Positions 37,821-47,822 of a DNA stretch of 64,000 nucleotides are shown piece after piece. Position numbers and translations under genes: made by a program. This stretch comes from Idiomarina sp. (GTDB lineage Bacteria > Pseudomonadota > Gammaproteobacteria > Enterobacterales > Alteromonadaceae). Location of the stretch: the NCBI GenBank assembly GCA_022565355.1, contig JAIUMU010000002.1, forward strand, positions 496,001 to 560,000, written 5' to 3'. The notes below the pieces were generated by a model. The model did not search any database and was not told where the DNA came from. It saw only the letters and a program-made list of their open reading frames with translations. Position 1 is the stretch's first letter. Each line of letters opens with the position of its first letter.

Positions 37821-38728
37821 ACGGGTATCCACCCTAAGGTATAGGCTGCAATCAACCCTACTGCTGAGGCGGCAGCAATACCGGCCAAGAACCACGTTGC
37901 ATCATGGCGCTTTGGCATTTTCGCGTCTTCGGTATCTGCAATCGCGTTTTTCGCATCTTGTACGGTAATTTCATGGCGCCCCGCACCGTACGCCAATAAC
38001 AATACTTTATGGCTGAGTACATTTGCCAAACGTGGCACACCACGGCTGCCTTTGTGAATCCACCAAATTACTTCAGGCGTGAATAACATTGGCCCTTTAA
38101 ATCCAGCAATTTGGATACGATGATGCATATAGCGCGCTAATTCTTCTTCACTGAGCGTTTCTAATCTATAAGAAAAACTAACTCGTTGCCGTAATTGCCG
38201 TAACTCACGCGTAGCCAAACGCTCATCAAGCTCTGGCTGCCCAAACATCACCAGCTGTAATAACTTGCGCGTTTCTGTTTCTAAATTCGATAGCAAGCGC
38301 AATGCTTCTAAGCTTTCGTTTGGCAAAGCTTGGGCCTCATCAATAATAAGCACTACCGAGCGGCCTTCTTTATTTAGCGCTACTAACTGCTTCTCAATAG
38401 CTCTCGTAAGTTGGTGCTGATCCACATTTTGGTGATCTGGCACACCTAGTTCCGCTGCTACCGCATGACGAAGTTCTTCCGGAGGCAAATATGGGTTGGG
38501 GATATAGGCCGTTACGAAATGATCTGGAATTTCGTTAAGTAACTTTCTACAAATAAGGGTTTTCCCAGTACCTACTTCACCGGTAACTTTGATAAATCCC
38601 TCTCCGGTTTTCAGCGCCGTAATCAACACCTGCAGAGCCTCGTTGTGAACCCGAAGGTCACAATAAAAGCTGGTATTTGGCGTTAATGTAAACGGCAATT
38701 CCGAAAAGCCGAAGTGGTATAAATACAT
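37817..38728 (-). CDS. mshM: MshM, ExeA-type AAA ATPase
   Basis: The 303-residue protein opens with the ExeA/GspA-like start (YLYHFGFSELPFTLTPN). It has Walker A GEVGTGKTL and Walker B SVVLIIDEAQALP, and ends in a membrane segment (FLAGIAAASAVGLIAAYTLG). Relatives use ATP to help insert or assemble the secretin through the peptidoglycan. It lies between mshL (secretin) and mshN, its standard place. Confidence 0.92.
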   Translation of the reverse strand: MYLYHFGFSELPFTLTPNTSFYCDLRVHNEALQVLITALKTGEGFIKVTGEVGTGKTLICRKLLNEIPDHFVTAYIPNPYLPPEELRHAVAAELGVPDHQNVDQHQLTRAIEKQLVALNKEGRSVVLIIDEAQALPNESLEALRLLSNLETETRKLLQLVMFGQPELDERLATRELRQLRQRVSFSYRLETLSEEELARYMHHRIQIAGFKGPMLFTPEVIWWIHKGSRGVPRLANVLSHKVLLLAYGAGRHEITVQDAKNAIADTEDAKMPKRHDATWFLAGIAAASAVGLIAAYTLGWIPV

Positions 38729-38775
38729 AGTTTTCCTTGCGCAAGCCTAATTAAATAGCGAACGGCTAAAAAGTG

Positions 38776-40431
38776 CTACTGATTCTCATACCAACGGCGC
38801 AGTAATTCGCGTGAAGCTTCTAACTCGGTATCCCAAGTATCCACACCCACTATCGTTGGCCGTAGCATTATTACGAGCTCTTTCTTAACTTCCCGTTGCC
38901 GACGATTTTTAAATAACTCACCAAACAATGGGATACTTCCCAATAAAGGCACTTGGCTTACTTCGTCTGTATAAGAAGTTTGCATCAAGCCGCCAATCAC
39001 TACCACTTCGCCATCACGCGCTCGAATAATGGTGTCTGATTCACGAATGTTACTCCGCGCCAGCGGCAGCACTAATGTTTCTCGATTTAAGGTGATAATC
39101 TTCTCTTGCTCTTGGGTTTCGGTAACCGAAGGGCGAATGTGTAAGGTTATGGTACCGTCATCTGAAATCTGTGGTGTTACATCTAAGGCAATACCAGAGA
39201 AAAACGGCGTAAGTTGTACATTCGGTGTTGAGGTAGTAGCGGTTCCTGTGATTGTAGTTGTAGATACATCGGTAACGAAGTACTCGTCCTCACCAATTTT
39301 AATTACCGCTTTTTGGTTGTTGGTGGCCGTTACCCGAGGGTTAGAAAGTACCTGAACATTGCCCTGGGTAGAAAGCATTTCCAACATGCCATTAAAGCTT
39401 TGGTTTTGAAACTGCAGGCCAAATACGCCGCCTAATGATGGCCGATCTACGGAGCCGCCACTAAAGCTAAACTCGGAAACCCCACTGCCAATTCGGCTGG
39501 TAATACGGCTCCAATCTACGCCTTGTTGATATCCCTCACTCAGCGATACTTCAACAATACGTGCTTCTAGAATTACTTGGCGCTGCAAACTACTTTCCGC
39601 AGCTTTCAGGAAATCTTGCGCGGCACGAATTTCGTGAGGGTAAGCACGTATTGTAGCTAAACCTGCTTGTGCCGACACTACTACTCTGCGGCCCTCGCCA
39701 GTTCCTATAATACCTTCCAAAATCTCTTGTAAGCCATTCCAAAAATCAGTTTCAGACTCGGAGGAAATTGTTGATCCCGTTTGCCCTGAACGGCCACTCA
39801 TACTGCCGCCAGCGGGCAACCCACCCATCGCGCCGGTATTACCTAAGTTACCACCGCGAAGGTTATTTTGGTTACTTGAGCCAGCCTGCTGATCGGCAAC
39901 GCCCCCTGAAGTAATCGAGGTTTGCGATTGCCCTTGGCGGCGCAAAGATAAATAATTCAATTGCAGTGTTTCGGTGCGTAATCCGGCAGGAAAAACTCGA
40001 TAAATACGGCCTTCTCTACGAATATCGAAACCGTAAATATCTTGCACTACATCTAATGCTTCTTGCAGTGTTACATCGCGCAAATTAACGGTAATACTGC
40101 CGCTCACTTCTGGGTGAACTACCAAACTATAAGGACTTTCATTAGTGAGTTGGGCAAAGAAATCAGCCGCGCCTACTTGGCGAGCTTGCACAGAGAACCG
40201 AGGTTCTTCCAAAAAGCGAGTACGCTCAGCCCGTTCGTTCACTGGCTGCCGCAACTGGCTTCTCACATCATCGGGCAATTGCACTCGTTGTGTTGAAGCA
40301 CTGGAGCGCTTTTGGCTACCGGTACGCAATGCATGATCCGCTTCATCAGCAAGTTGCTCCGCTGGTTTTGTAACGCAGCCAGCGAGCAACATACTCATTA
40401 CAATAATGGTTAGGCTAAATACATTCTTCAT
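38776..40431 (-). CDS. mshL: MshL, outer-membrane secretin
   Basis: The 551-residue protein has a lipoprotein signal (SMLLAGC), a secretin/TonB short N-terminal domain (about 85-150), a Gly/Ser/Asn-rich linker and the secretin C-domain. The latter includes LEARIVEVSLSEGYQQGVDW, VQVLSNPRVTATNNQKAVIK and GLMQTSYTDEVSQVPLLGSI. Secretins form the multimeric outer-membrane gate through which the pilus exits. The start overlaps the mshK stop by four bases. Confidence 0.95.
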   Translation of the reverse strand: MKNVFSLTIIVMSMLLAGCVTKPAEQLADEADHALRTGSQKRSSASTQRVQLPDDVRSQLRQPVNERAERTRFLEEPRFSVQARQVGAADFFAQLTNESPYSLVVHPEVSGSITVNLRDVTLQEALDVVQDIYGFDIRREGRIYRVFPAGLRTETLQLNYLSLRRQGQSQTSITSGGVADQQAGSSNQNNLRGGNLGNTGAMGGLPAGGSMSGRSGQTGSTISSESETDFWNGLQEILEGIIGTGEGRRVVVSAQAGLATIRAYPHEIRAAQDFLKAAESSLQRQVILEARIVEVSLSEGYQQGVDWSRITSRIGSGVSEFSFSGGSVDRPSLGGVFGLQFQNQSFNGMLEMLSTQGNVQVLSNPRVTATNNQKAVIKIGEDEYFVTDVSTTTITGTATTSTPNVQLTPFFSGIALDVTPQISDDGTITLHIRPSVTETQEQEKIITLNRETLVLPLARSNIRESDTIIRARDGEVVVIGGLMQTSYTDEVSQVPLLGSIPLFGELFKNRRQREVKKELVIMLRPTIVGVDTWDTELEASRELLRRWYENQ

Positions 40432-40820
40432 GAACCGTCCCGTAAGCTAGTACGCGTAATACCGGAGAATACCGACAATACCACTATTTCGTTATCTCGC
40501 ATCAACAACACCCGATCCGCTTCAATGCTGCGAATGATCCAGCCATTAAGCTCATCACCAATGTGAAAATGCTCATTGTTGATTACTGCCACACTGCCCT
40601 GACTGCTATAACGAATTAAGTTTAATTTAAAGTTAGACAATCGATTGCCTTGCAAACCAGCGCGTTCACTATCGCGAATCGCTGGCCGAGTTGGGTCACG
40701 TTCTGCTGGCCGCGTTTCGCTAGCGAAAGCCGCTGCGCTTGTAAACCCAAAAACGTTGCTGCTACTGAAGCTTAGGATACACAAGGCTAAACTAACGTTT
40801 AGTACACTCTTATTCTTCAT
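40428..40820 (-). CDS. mshK: MshK, MSHA biogenesis protein
   Basis: The ATG at 40820 gives a 130-residue protein with a signal peptide (VLNVSLALCILSFSSSNVFG) and a C-terminal part (HFHIGDELNGWIIRSIEADRV) like the PilP/GspC homology region. The track start at 40853 adds 11 residues and a longer overlap with mshJ. PilP-like proteins connect the inner-membrane complex to the secretin, which fits the position between mshJ and mshL. Confidence 0.8.
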   Translation of the reverse strand: MKNKSVLNVSLALCILSFSSSNVFGFTSAAAFASETRPAERDPTRPAIRDSERAGLQGNRLSNFKLNLIRYSSQGSVAVINNEHFHIGDELNGWIIRSIEADRVLLMRDNEIVVLSVFSGITRTSLRDGS

Positions 40821-41487
40821 TGCGCGCTCCTTGACGAGTAGACACCGCAACATTCGCTTGGCTCAAGGTATACAACTGCAAGCGAATCCGCGCTAGCGGA
40901 TATGCATCTACTTGGTAATCAAGCTCTTGCCAATAGAAACCAAAGGGTAAATCTTGTAAACGTTGCAAATAATCACGTACCGCAAAATAACTACCCTCTA
41001 ACTCCACGGTAACGTTATGCTGTAATACGGATCCCCCAGCTACATCTTCTAAAAATGGCACGGGTGCGTATGTATCAAAGGAGCGCAGAAGCAACACACT
41101 TTCCTGCGCACGCCCTGGATTAGTGAGCATTGCTTGAATCCAATCCAAAAGCTGTTCTGGCTCAATAAATTCGGCCAACCCATCCAACTGCTGATGCAAT
41201 CGGGTGCTGCGGCTTTGCAGCTGACGCTGGCGGCGCTGAATTTCTAGGTTAGGGTCATTTTCAAGCTCCGCACGTAACGCTGCCACCTGCTGATCAGCAT
41301 TCCGAGCTTGCGTTTGCGCCTGCTGAATCTGCCGTTCGAGATTCGTTTTTGTTATGCTTGCGGGTTCGAGCAACAGAATAAACCCTAGCCAAGCAACTAG
41401 TGCAATACTTACTACCGCAATTATGTACTGCTCGCGCGCAACGCGACCGGCATACCATTCCTGCAACTGGGCTAAACGTTCACTCAT
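40810..41487 (-). CDS. mshJ: MshJ, PilO-like inner-membrane protein
   Basis: The 225-residue protein has one N-terminal membrane segment (about 24-41), a coiled coil (about 45-110) and a small alpha/beta periplasmic domain (HNVTVELEGSYFAVRDYLQRL), the PilO/GspM architecture. PilO-type proteins pair with the PilN-type protein encoded directly upstream. Overlaps of four bases with the upstream gene and eleven with mshK show tight packing. Confidence 0.87.
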   Translation of the reverse strand: MSERLAQLQEWYAGRVAREQYIIAVVSIALVAWLGFILLLEPASITKTNLERQIQQAQTQARNADQQVAALRAELENDPNLEIQRRQRQLQSRSTRLHQQLDGLAEFIEPEQLLDWIQAMLTNPGRAQESVLLLRSFDTYAPVPFLEDVAGGSVLQHNVTVELEGSYFAVRDYLQRLQDLPFGFYWQELDYQVDAYPLARIRLQLYTLSQANVAVSTRQGARNEE

Positions 41488-42164
41488 TGTTCAGCTCCTA
41501 TAGGTAATGGCCGGCGATCTCCATTGCTTTCTAGCTCGTCACCATTCAGCTCACCTACTGGAATAACCAATCTCGATGCGCTGGCAGGTGTTCCTTGTAA
41601 GATGAAATTCAATATATCTTGGTCATCACGTTTCAGTTCAACCATATTAAAACGGCTAGCTGATAACGTTGCCGCGGTTTTGAATTGCTGCATCCACAAT
41701 GGCAACAAACTCGCATCTACTGCTTTACCATGAAGAATTACTGAACCTTGGCGCTGTTGAATACGCGTAAGCCATAAGCCATCTCGATGTAATCGGGCTA
41801 AATCACTCAATAAACTCGCATAATCATGCTGATCTAACTGGCCTCGCCGCTGCAACTCAGCTAATAAACGCTGGCGAGTAAGTACTTCAGCTTCAAGACG
41901 CAAAACTTCTGCTTGTAAACGCGCATCTGGCCGTATCGCGGCTAATTGCCCACCTAATTGTGTTATCTGTTGCTGTGCATTGGCTCGTTGCGCGGTGGCA
42001 GTAGCAAGTTCGCTCTGTAAACCGCTTACTTGCCAGCTCATTACGCCTTTAGCAGCAACTAGTGCAACTATAAGCAAAAGAATAACAAAAAGAATGCGTG
42101 GTAATGTTAACCAGGGTTGCTCTGGAATGAGATCGGCTTGAAAAAGATTAATGCTATGCTTCAT
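41484..42164 (-). CDS. MshI2, PilN-like inner-membrane protein
   Basis: The 226-residue protein begins with a short cytoplasmic PilN-type segment (INLFQADLIPEQPWL), which in PilN binds PilM. A membrane helix (about 24-43), a coiled coil and a periplasmic domain follow. In Shewanella this reading frame is often called mshI2. It lies between the PilM-like mshI and PilO-like mshJ genes, overlapping each by four bases. Confidence 0.82.
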   Translation of the reverse strand: MKHSINLFQADLIPEQPWLTLPRILFVILLLIVALVAAKGVMSWQVSGLQSELATATAQRANAQQQITQLGGQLAAIRPDARLQAEVLRLEAEVLTRQRLLAELQRRGQLDQHDYASLLSDLARLHRDGLWLTRIQQRQGSVILHGKAVDASLLPLWMQQFKTAATLSASRFNMVELKRDDQDILNFILQGTPASASRLVIPVGELNGDELESNGDRRPLPIGAEQ

Positions 42165-43153
42165 GTCGCATCCCCCTTTTTTTCGCCCAATGCTTGTTCA
42201 GCTAACAGCCACAATAAGCCGCTTATTCCCGCGGCATCGCTATAATCGCCTGCCGCTAAATCTTTTGCCCAGCCTGGGTAGGCCAATGCACTCACTTGCA
42301 TACCCAGCTGCGCGGCAATCACTTCGGCTACCTTATCGCTATGCGCATGATTAAATGCAAGCTCTATATCAGCAAGTGGCGCTTGCCGTAATTGCCCAGT
42401 GTAAAAATCTTGCGAGCGCTGCAGCTCAATGGCCAAACTTTCCATGGTATCTAAATCTTGGGGATCTATTTTTTCCAGATTATACGAACCAGGTAAGCGG
42501 CGACTTAAAATCAATTGCTGCCGAACAATAATCTGTAGCTGCGGACGTTCGCCGGGAACTTGCGAAATAATCATAGTGCGTAAATCTGCATCGGCCCAAT
42601 GTATAAAAGCTAGGTCTTGATTTACAATGCCTTGTATCGCAAAGCCAGCATCACTCAAGGCCAACACCCAGGGCTGTACTTTATTGCGGCTCACCGCCAC
42701 CACGTTAACCTTTTTCGCACCAGCAACTTGTACAGGGATATCGTAATAATCGAGAAGTAGATCTGCCGCAGGTATGGAAACTAGATCTTTCAGCGTCCAC
42801 TGCAACGTTGGGGCAATATCTTGCGCTGGCACATCTGGCTTATCTACCGCAACTTGTTCTACCAAACTGCTACTTAAAACAATTTGCAGCGGTTGGCCTT
42901 GAAAATCGAAGCGCTTATACCGCTCAAGCAACGCTGCAATTGCGCCCAGCGTATTGCCGCTACCGATTTCTACTTCATCGTTTACCACAAGCTGCCAAGT
43001 TTTGCCTGCATGCTTGAGTGCCGCGCCCGCCGCTTCCGAATCATTAACTGCTTTTAAAATAGCAAGCTGCACTGCAGATTCAGTGATTCCGAATGCTACT
43101 AATAAACGCTGCTGTTTAGCGGAACGAAACTTGAACAAAAAATTACCTCTCAT
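42161..43153 (-). CDS. mshI: MshI, PilM-like actin-fold protein
   Basis: The 330-residue cytoplasmic protein resembles PilM/GspL-type actin-fold proteins, which bind the PilN tail and organise the alignment complex. No membrane segment is evident. It is the first gene of the leftward twelve-gene msh assembly operon. The 190 bases upstream are A+T-rich, contain no gene and probably hold the operon promoter. mshH, which often precedes mshI, is not in the window; pyrC is the neighbour instead. Confidence 0.82.
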   Translation of the reverse strand: MRGNFLFKFRSAKQQRLLVAFGITESAVQLAILKAVNDSEAAGAALKHAGKTWQLVVNDEVEIGSGNTLGAIAALLERYKRFDFQGQPLQIVLSSSLVEQVAVDKPDVPAQDIAPTLQWTLKDLVSIPAADLLLDYYDIPVQVAGAKKVNVVAVSRNKVQPWVLALSDAGFAIQGIVNQDLAFIHWADADLRTMIISQVPGERPQLQIIVRQQLILSRRLPGSYNLEKIDPQDLDTMESLAIELQRSQDFYTGQLRQAPLADIELAFNHAHSDKVAEVIAAQLGMQVSALAYPGWAKDLAAGDYSDAAGISGLLWLLAEQALGEKKGDAT

Positions 43154-43332
43154 TGCAGACGCGGTTATCGATCACGATAGCTATCACTAACTCATTATAT
43201 TGATCAATATTTGTTAATATTTTCTAAACTATGTCACTAACTATTCATATTCTATAGCTTTTTCCAAGAAATTTCGTCATTTAATAGGTATGACGAATGA
43301 TATATGCCGTATGGTTAGCCCTGCAAGAACGG

Positions 43333-43364
43333 CAGTGGCAAGTTCGTTAGGCAACTTGCCACTG
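43333..43364 (-). terminator. Twelve-base-pair hairpin overlapping the pyrC stop
   Basis: CAGTGGCAAGTT (43333-43344) and AACTTGCCACTG (43353-43364) are perfect complements around an eight-base loop containing the pyrC stop codon. There is no T-run, so it may be a Rho-assisted end or an mRNA-stabilising hairpin rather than an intrinsic terminator. Confidence 0.5.
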
Positions 43365-44465
43365 TAACGCTCTACCGGCCCAATATGGCACCCAGGTTTC
43401 ACCACCATGGGTAACTGTTTTCGGTGCATGCCATGGTTTTTGTACCAAGGTAATGGTTTCGGTATTGCGCGGGCGGCCATAAAAATCAGCGCCGAAATGG
43501 CTAGCAAAACCTTCAAGCTTATCCAGTGCATTCAGTTGCCCAAACGCTTCGGCATAGAGCTCGATAGCGGTAAATGCAGAAAAACATCCTGCACAACCAC
43601 AGGCGGTTTCTTTTGCCGCCTGTACATGCGGGGCAGAATCGGTGCCGAGGAAAAACTTCGGGTTACCACTAATAGCGGCTTGCTGCAGCGCTTCTTGATG
43701 GGTGCGGCGTTTTAGCACTGGCAAACAATAGTTGTGCACATGCACACCGCCTACCAACAAATCATTGCGGTTCATGAGAATATGCTGCGGCGTAATGGTT
43801 GCGGCCACTAGATCATGGGCTTCACGTACAAAATCAGCGGCATCTTTAGTGGTGATGTGTTCAAGCACCACTTTTAAGCGCGGGAATTTCTGGGTAATAG
43901 GCGCTAAATAGCGCTCAATGAATACCCGCTCGCGGTCGAAAATATCAATCTCAGGCTCGGTAACTTCTCCATGAATCAATAATGGCACACCAAACTCTTG
44001 CATGGTTTCTAATACTGGCCCCATTGCATCAATGGTTCTCACGCCAGAACTCGAGTTGGTAGTGGCGCCCGCTGGATACAGCTTATAACCGATAATATTT
44101 GGGTTTTGCGCCGCTTCGCGCACATCAGCTGGGCTAGTACCTTGAGTTAAATACAGTGCCATTAGCGGTTCAAAGTTACTCTCTTCTGGCAGCACTGCCA
44201 TAATATGATGCCGATATTGCTCAGCCAAGGCTACCGTGGTTACCGGTGGCACTAAGTTTGGCATAACAATGGCGCGCCGAAATACTCGCGCGGTGGCTGG
44301 CACTGTCATCGCCAGCATATCGCCATCACGAAAATGCAGATGCCAATCATCGGGCCGAGTAATGGTTAACGAAGCTGGTGTGGTATGCGAAGAAGAGCTC
44401 GAATCGCTGCGAGGCGCTGAAGATGTAGCATGAATAGCTGAAATAGAAGGTGCTGTGTTCGACAT
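43347..44465 (-). CDS. pyrC: Dihydroorotase (pyrimidine synthesis)
   Basis: PyrC closes carbamoyl-aspartate to dihydroorotate. The class II (E. coli-like) motifs are present: zinc ligands in [10 protein letters not shown], the lysine-containing [27 protein letters not shown] and the aspartate block FLGTDSAPH. The 372 residues exceed the usual 345 by a Ser/Thr-rich N-terminal extension of about 33 residues of unknown role; translation could start later, but no better ATG with a ribosome site was found. The leader contains a terminator-like hairpin directly before the start codon. Confidence 0.95.
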   Translation of the reverse strand: MSNTAPSISAIHATSSAPRSDSSSSSHTTPASLTITRPDDWHLHFRDGDMLAMTVPATARVFRRAIVMPNLVPPVTTVALAEQYRHHIMAVLPEESNFEPLMALYLTQGTSPADVREAAQNPNIIGYKLYPAGATTNSSSGVRTIDAMGPVLETMQEFGVPLLIHGEVTEPEIDIFDRERVFIERYLAPITQKFPRLKVVLEHITTKDAADFVREAHDLVAATITPQHILMNRNDLLVGGVHVHNYCLPVLKRRTHQEALQQAAISGNPKFFLGTDSAPHVQAAKETACGCAGCFSAFTAIELYAEAFGQLNALDKLEGFASHFGADFYGRPRNTETITLVQKPWHAPKTVTHGGETWVPYWAGRALQWQVA

Positions 44466-44530
44466 AAAAAAGGCTCCGCAGGTATTCGTAGAAGTAATAC
44501 TTCATAGAATACCATTAGAGCCTGTTTTCT
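44466..44530 (-). promoter_or_regulatory. Structured pyrC leader: nested hairpin, T-run and embedded ribosome site
   Basis: On the minus strand AGGCTC, GGTATTC and a GAAGTA/TACTTC core pair in nested fashion with GAATACC and GAGCCT. The symmetrical internal loops are of four and three bases, and TTTTTT and the pyrC ATG follow at once. The only ribosome-site candidate, CGGAG, lies in the right arm. The element has the shape of an attenuator or a translation-blocking hairpin. An ATG inside the left arm opens an overlapping short frame that crosses the pyrC start. Confidence 0.6.
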
Positions 44531-44592
44531 CGAAAACTTTCTGCTGTTTTCCGTAAGCAGAACGCATTCCGTTAGTGCTGTTGCTTAGCGCT

Positions 44593-44643
44593 ATTACTTA
44601 CGCTCAATTACTTACGCATAACTACTTACGCACAATTACTCAC
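44593..44643. repeat. 14-bp tandem repeat at the macB stop codon
   Basis: Three units (attacttacgctca, attacttacgcata, actacttacgcaca) and a partial fourth follow each other every 14 bases. The fourth covers the macB stop. On the coding strand each unit contains GTAA, so every reading frame meets a TAA shortly after the gene end. Confidence 0.75.
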
Positions 44644-46681
44644 TGGCTAGCGCTTGCACTGGATCGAGCTGTGCCGCTTTACGCGCTGGCACATAACCGA
44701 AAATTAAACCGGTTAAGAAAGCACAACCAAAGGCCATTATTACTGGGCCAGCCGCAAACACTACGCTGTTCCCTAGGCTAGAAATAATCCAGGTAATGCC
44801 TAAACCAAGGCCCACCCCAATTAAACCACCTAACAAGGCTACGGTTACCGCTTCTACCAAAAATTGCATGCGTATTTGCGCACCCCGCGCCCCTACCGCC
44901 ATGCGAATACCAATTTCTCGGGTACGCTCGGTAACACTCACCAACATAATATTCATTACCCCGATGCCTCCTACTACCAGTGAAATTACAGCAATTACGC
45001 CCAGTAGCAAAGTCATGGTGTTTTGCGTTTCGGTGGCCGTTTCAATAATCGACGCCATGTTGCGAATTTGGAAATCTTCCACCCCATGACGCTCCAATAG
45101 CAAGCTATGCACCGCATCGTTGGCACGTTGCATTACCACAGGATCGCTGCTTTCCACCGCAACCGTTACGTTGCGCAAGAAACGTTGGCCGAACAAACGC
45201 AATGAACCTGTAGAATAAGGCACAAACACCACATCATCTTGGTCTTGGCCCCAAGGGCTGGCCCCGCGCTCGCTCATTATCCCAATTACCCGGAACAATA
45301 CGTTATTGATGAGCATTACCTCACCCAACGGATCCCGGTCGGGGAATAGCTGGGTAGCAACCGTTTTACCGATTACTGCAACGGTGGCATACAGATCTTC
45401 ATCTTCTTGGGTAAAGAAGCTGCCGTATGCAACATCCCATTGCCGTGCCACCGGAAACATATGATAGGTGGCATTTACTTGCGCTTCTTTATCAAAGCCT
45501 GCGCGGCGCAGGGTGCGGTTGCCCGTTAGTTCTGGCACTGCGGCAAGAATATCGGGCAGCTCGTTAATCGCATCCACATCTTCGGGCACCAGCGTAGCCA
45601 CACTCCAACGGCCCCGTTGGTTCGGCGCCCCCGGAAACACGGTAAGCAGGTTCGAGCCCATGGCGCTAATGCGATCTACCACATCTTGGCGGGCACCTTG
45701 GCCAATGGCGAGCATCGAAATTACTGCCGCCACACCAATTACGATACCTAGCAAGGTAAGCGCAGTACGGAAAATATTCTGCCGTAACGCAGTGAATGCG
45801 GTAATTACAGAACGCCCAGCATCAAGCAACGCACCCGGTTGGCCTGCACCCGGGCCTTTCGGTGGCACTACATGCGCACCTTGTTCTTTCGTGCGAGTAT
45901 CCGCGAGAATATGGCCATCTTTCAGTTCAATTACCCGATCGGCATGGGCTGCCACTTCATGATCGTGGGTGATTAAGATAATGGTATGGCCCTGCGCTGA
46001 TAAATCTTTGAGCAGCGCCATTACTTCTTTACCACTTTGGCTATCGAGTGCACCGGTTGGCTCATCGGCAAGAATGATTTCGCCACCGTTCATCAGCGCA
46101 CGCGCTATGGAAACTCGCTGCTGTTGGCCACCGGAAAGTTCCGAAGGTTTATGATGCATGCGATCTTCAAGGCCTAAACGGGTAAGCAATTGCTCAGCAC
46201 GTTCATGGCGCTGTTCTGAACCCATAGAGGTATAACCGGCAGGTAATTCAGCATTTGCTACGGCAGTGGCCCCACCCAGCAAATTGTATTGCTGGAATAC
46301 GAAACCAAATGCGCTGCGCCGCAGGCTCGCCAGCTGATCTACGTTCATGTCCGCAACCGCTTGGCCTTGGAAATGATAGTCACCCGTGGTGGGCTTATCC
46401 AAGCACCCAAGAATATTCATTAGGGTGGATTTGCCTGAACCCGAGCTACCCACGATGGCCACAAACTCACCGGCATGGATATCAATATTGATACCGTGCA
46501 ATACCTGGGTGTTGATCGGCCCCGTTTGGTAGCTCTTGGTAAGGTTACGAATTTTAATCATTGGCTCGCGGCTGTTTCCAAGCCGCTCATGGCTGTTTTC
46601 TGGCCGCTCAAGGCTGTTTTCCGTCCGCTCAGGGCTGTTTTCGTTGCCGCTTGCAGCTTGCTTCGAAGCTTGGTTCGCCAT
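44636..46681 (-). CDS. macB: MacB, tripartite efflux ABC transporter (ATPase-permease)
   Basis: The ABC domain is N-terminal (Walker [10 protein letters not shown], signature [15 protein letters not shown], Walker [15 protein letters not shown]). It is followed by four membrane segments and a large periplasmic domain (FtsX/MacB_PCD), 681 residues in all. With MacA and TolC this class exports macrolides, enterotoxin or envelope compounds. The first 40 residues are an Asn/Ser/Glu/Arg-rich extension made of heptad repeats ([27 protein letters not shown]) before the usual start [15 protein letters not shown] eight bases before the ATG at 46681 supports translation of the extension. Confidence 0.92.
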   Translation of the reverse strand: MANQASKQAASGNENSPERTENSLERPENSHERLGNSREPMIKIRNLTKSYQTGPINTQVLHGINIDIHAGEFVAIVGSSGSGKSTLMNILGCLDKPTTGDYHFQGQAVADMNVDQLASLRRSAFGFVFQQYNLLGGATAVANAELPAGYTSMGSEQRHERAEQLLTRLGLEDRMHHKPSELSGGQQQRVSIARALMNGGEIILADEPTGALDSQSGKEVMALLKDLSAQGHTIILITHDHEVAAHADRVIELKDGHILADTRTKEQGAHVVPPKGPGAGQPGALLDAGRSVITAFTALRQNIFRTALTLLGIVIGVAAVISMLAIGQGARQDVVDRISAMGSNLLTVFPGAPNQRGRWSVATLVPEDVDAINELPDILAAVPELTGNRTLRRAGFDKEAQVNATYHMFPVARQWDVAYGSFFTQEDEDLYATVAVIGKTVATQLFPDRDPLGEVMLINNVLFRVIGIMSERGASPWGQDQDDVVFVPYSTGSLRLFGQRFLRNVTVAVESSDPVVMQRANDAVHSLLLERHGVEDFQIRNMASIIETATETQNTMTLLLGVIAVISLVVGGIGVMNIMLVSVTERTREIGIRMAVGARGAQIRMQFLVEAVTVALLGGLIGVGLGLGITWIISSLGNSVVFAAGPVIMAFGCAFLTGLIFGYVPARKAAQLDPVQALASE
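46562..46645 (-). repeat. 21-bp tandem repeat encoding heptads at the MacB N-terminus
   Basis: Nearly four in-frame copies of a 21-base unit (core GAAAACAGCC..GAGCGG) encode the consensus ENSxERx. The copies differ mainly at the third and sixth heptad positions. Confidence 0.75.
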
Positions 46682-46685
46682 CTGC

Positions 46686-47819
46686 TTAGCCTCGCATCAT
46701 CCGCATTCCGCCCGGAGGCATTCCAGCTTGAGTAGGAATAACCACTTCATCGCCAGCGCTTATGCCTGATTTGATTTCCGTGTGCACACGATCGCTAATG
46801 CCCACTTCTACCCGCACCGCTTCTGGGCGACCATTGCGCATTACTTGCACTTCAAACTGGCCCCGGCCTGCTGGGCGCACTGCACTTGCAGGCACAGAAA
46901 CCACATCTTCGGCGCTATCCACTACAAAGAACACTTGGGTGGTCATCTGCGGTAACAACACGCCATCTGGGTTTGGAATTTCAAACAAGGCGTTATAAAG
47001 AACTACGTTATTTTCAATGCTTGGCGTAGGCTCAATAATATCGAGCGTGCTATACCAACGCTGGCCACGGTTGCCCAAAGTAGTGAAGTACACATCCATA
47101 CCATCGCGTAAACGGCTTACGTCTGCTTCCGAAACTTGTGCTTCCACACGCATTGTTGATAAATCAGCAATGGTCATAATGGTTGGCGTAGTTTGTGCAG
47201 CGTTCAACGTTTGCCCTCGGCGGGCAACAATGTTGGTAACCGTACCCGGCATGGGTGCGAAAATACGCGTGTAGTTAAGGTTCGCTTCATCGGCACGCAA
47301 CGAAGATTCGGTTTGTTCAATTTGCGCTTGTACTGCATCGCGGCGCGCTTCTTCAGCACGGGCCGTAGCTGCGGCACTTTGCACTAGCTCTTCCGAGGTG
47401 GCGCGATCTACAAACAGCTTTTCTTGGCGCGCCAAATTAATATTGGCTAAATCCAAGGTGGCTTCACGCTCACGCTTTTGCGCTTGTTGGAAACGTAATT
47501 GCGCGCGCACGCCATCAAGCCGTGCCTCCAATACCGTAGCATCAATTTCTGCCAATACTTGGCCGCGTTCAACGGTGTGGCCAACTTCTACATGCAACAC
47601 CTCTAACTGACCCGATACCTGCGCGCCTACATCTACAAAATCAAGCGGCTGCAAACGGCCAGTTGCCGTTACTACCACTTCAATATTGCGAACTTCTGCT
47701 TTCGCGGTGTTAATACGTTGTTCGCCATTGTCCTTTGGCCAAATTAACCATGTAGCCACTGCTGCAATCACCACAATGATTACTACAGCCCACAACCAGC
47801 CACGCCCTGTTTTTTTCAT
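46686..47819 (-). CDS. macA: MacA, periplasmic adaptor of the efflux pump
   Basis: The 377-residue membrane-fusion protein has an N-terminal membrane anchor ([18 protein letters not shown]), a split lipoyl domain ([38 protein letters not shown]), a long coiled coil between the halves (about 100-180), and beta-barrel and membrane-proximal domains. It bridges MacB to an outer-membrane TolC. The macB start lies four bases after its stop; tdk follows macA's upstream side at three bases, so transcription may start before tdk. Confidence 0.93.
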   Translation of the reverse strand: MKKTGRGWLWAVVIIVVIAAVATWLIWPKDNGEQRINTAKAEVRNIEVVVTATGRLQPLDFVDVGAQVSGQLEVLHVEVGHTVERGQVLAEIDATVLEARLDGVRAQLRFQQAQKREREATLDLANINLARQEKLFVDRATSEELVQSAAATARAEEARRDAVQAQIEQTESSLRADEANLNYTRIFAPMPGTVTNIVARRGQTLNAAQTTPTIMTIADLSTMRVEAQVSEADVSRLRDGMDVYFTTLGNRGQRWYSTLDIIEPTPSIENNVVLYNALFEIPNPDGVLLPQMTTQVFFVVDSAEDVVSVPASAVRPAGRGQFEVQVMRNGRPEAVRVEVGISDRVHTEIKSGISAGDEVVIPTQAGMPPGGMRMMRG

Positions 47820-47822
47820 TTT

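Noticed and set aside
37821-37895. 25-residue N-terminal extension of MshN
   Set aside because: It lies inside mshM and precedes the conserved MSIINQMLKDID start, which also gives the ATGA overlap typical of the operon.
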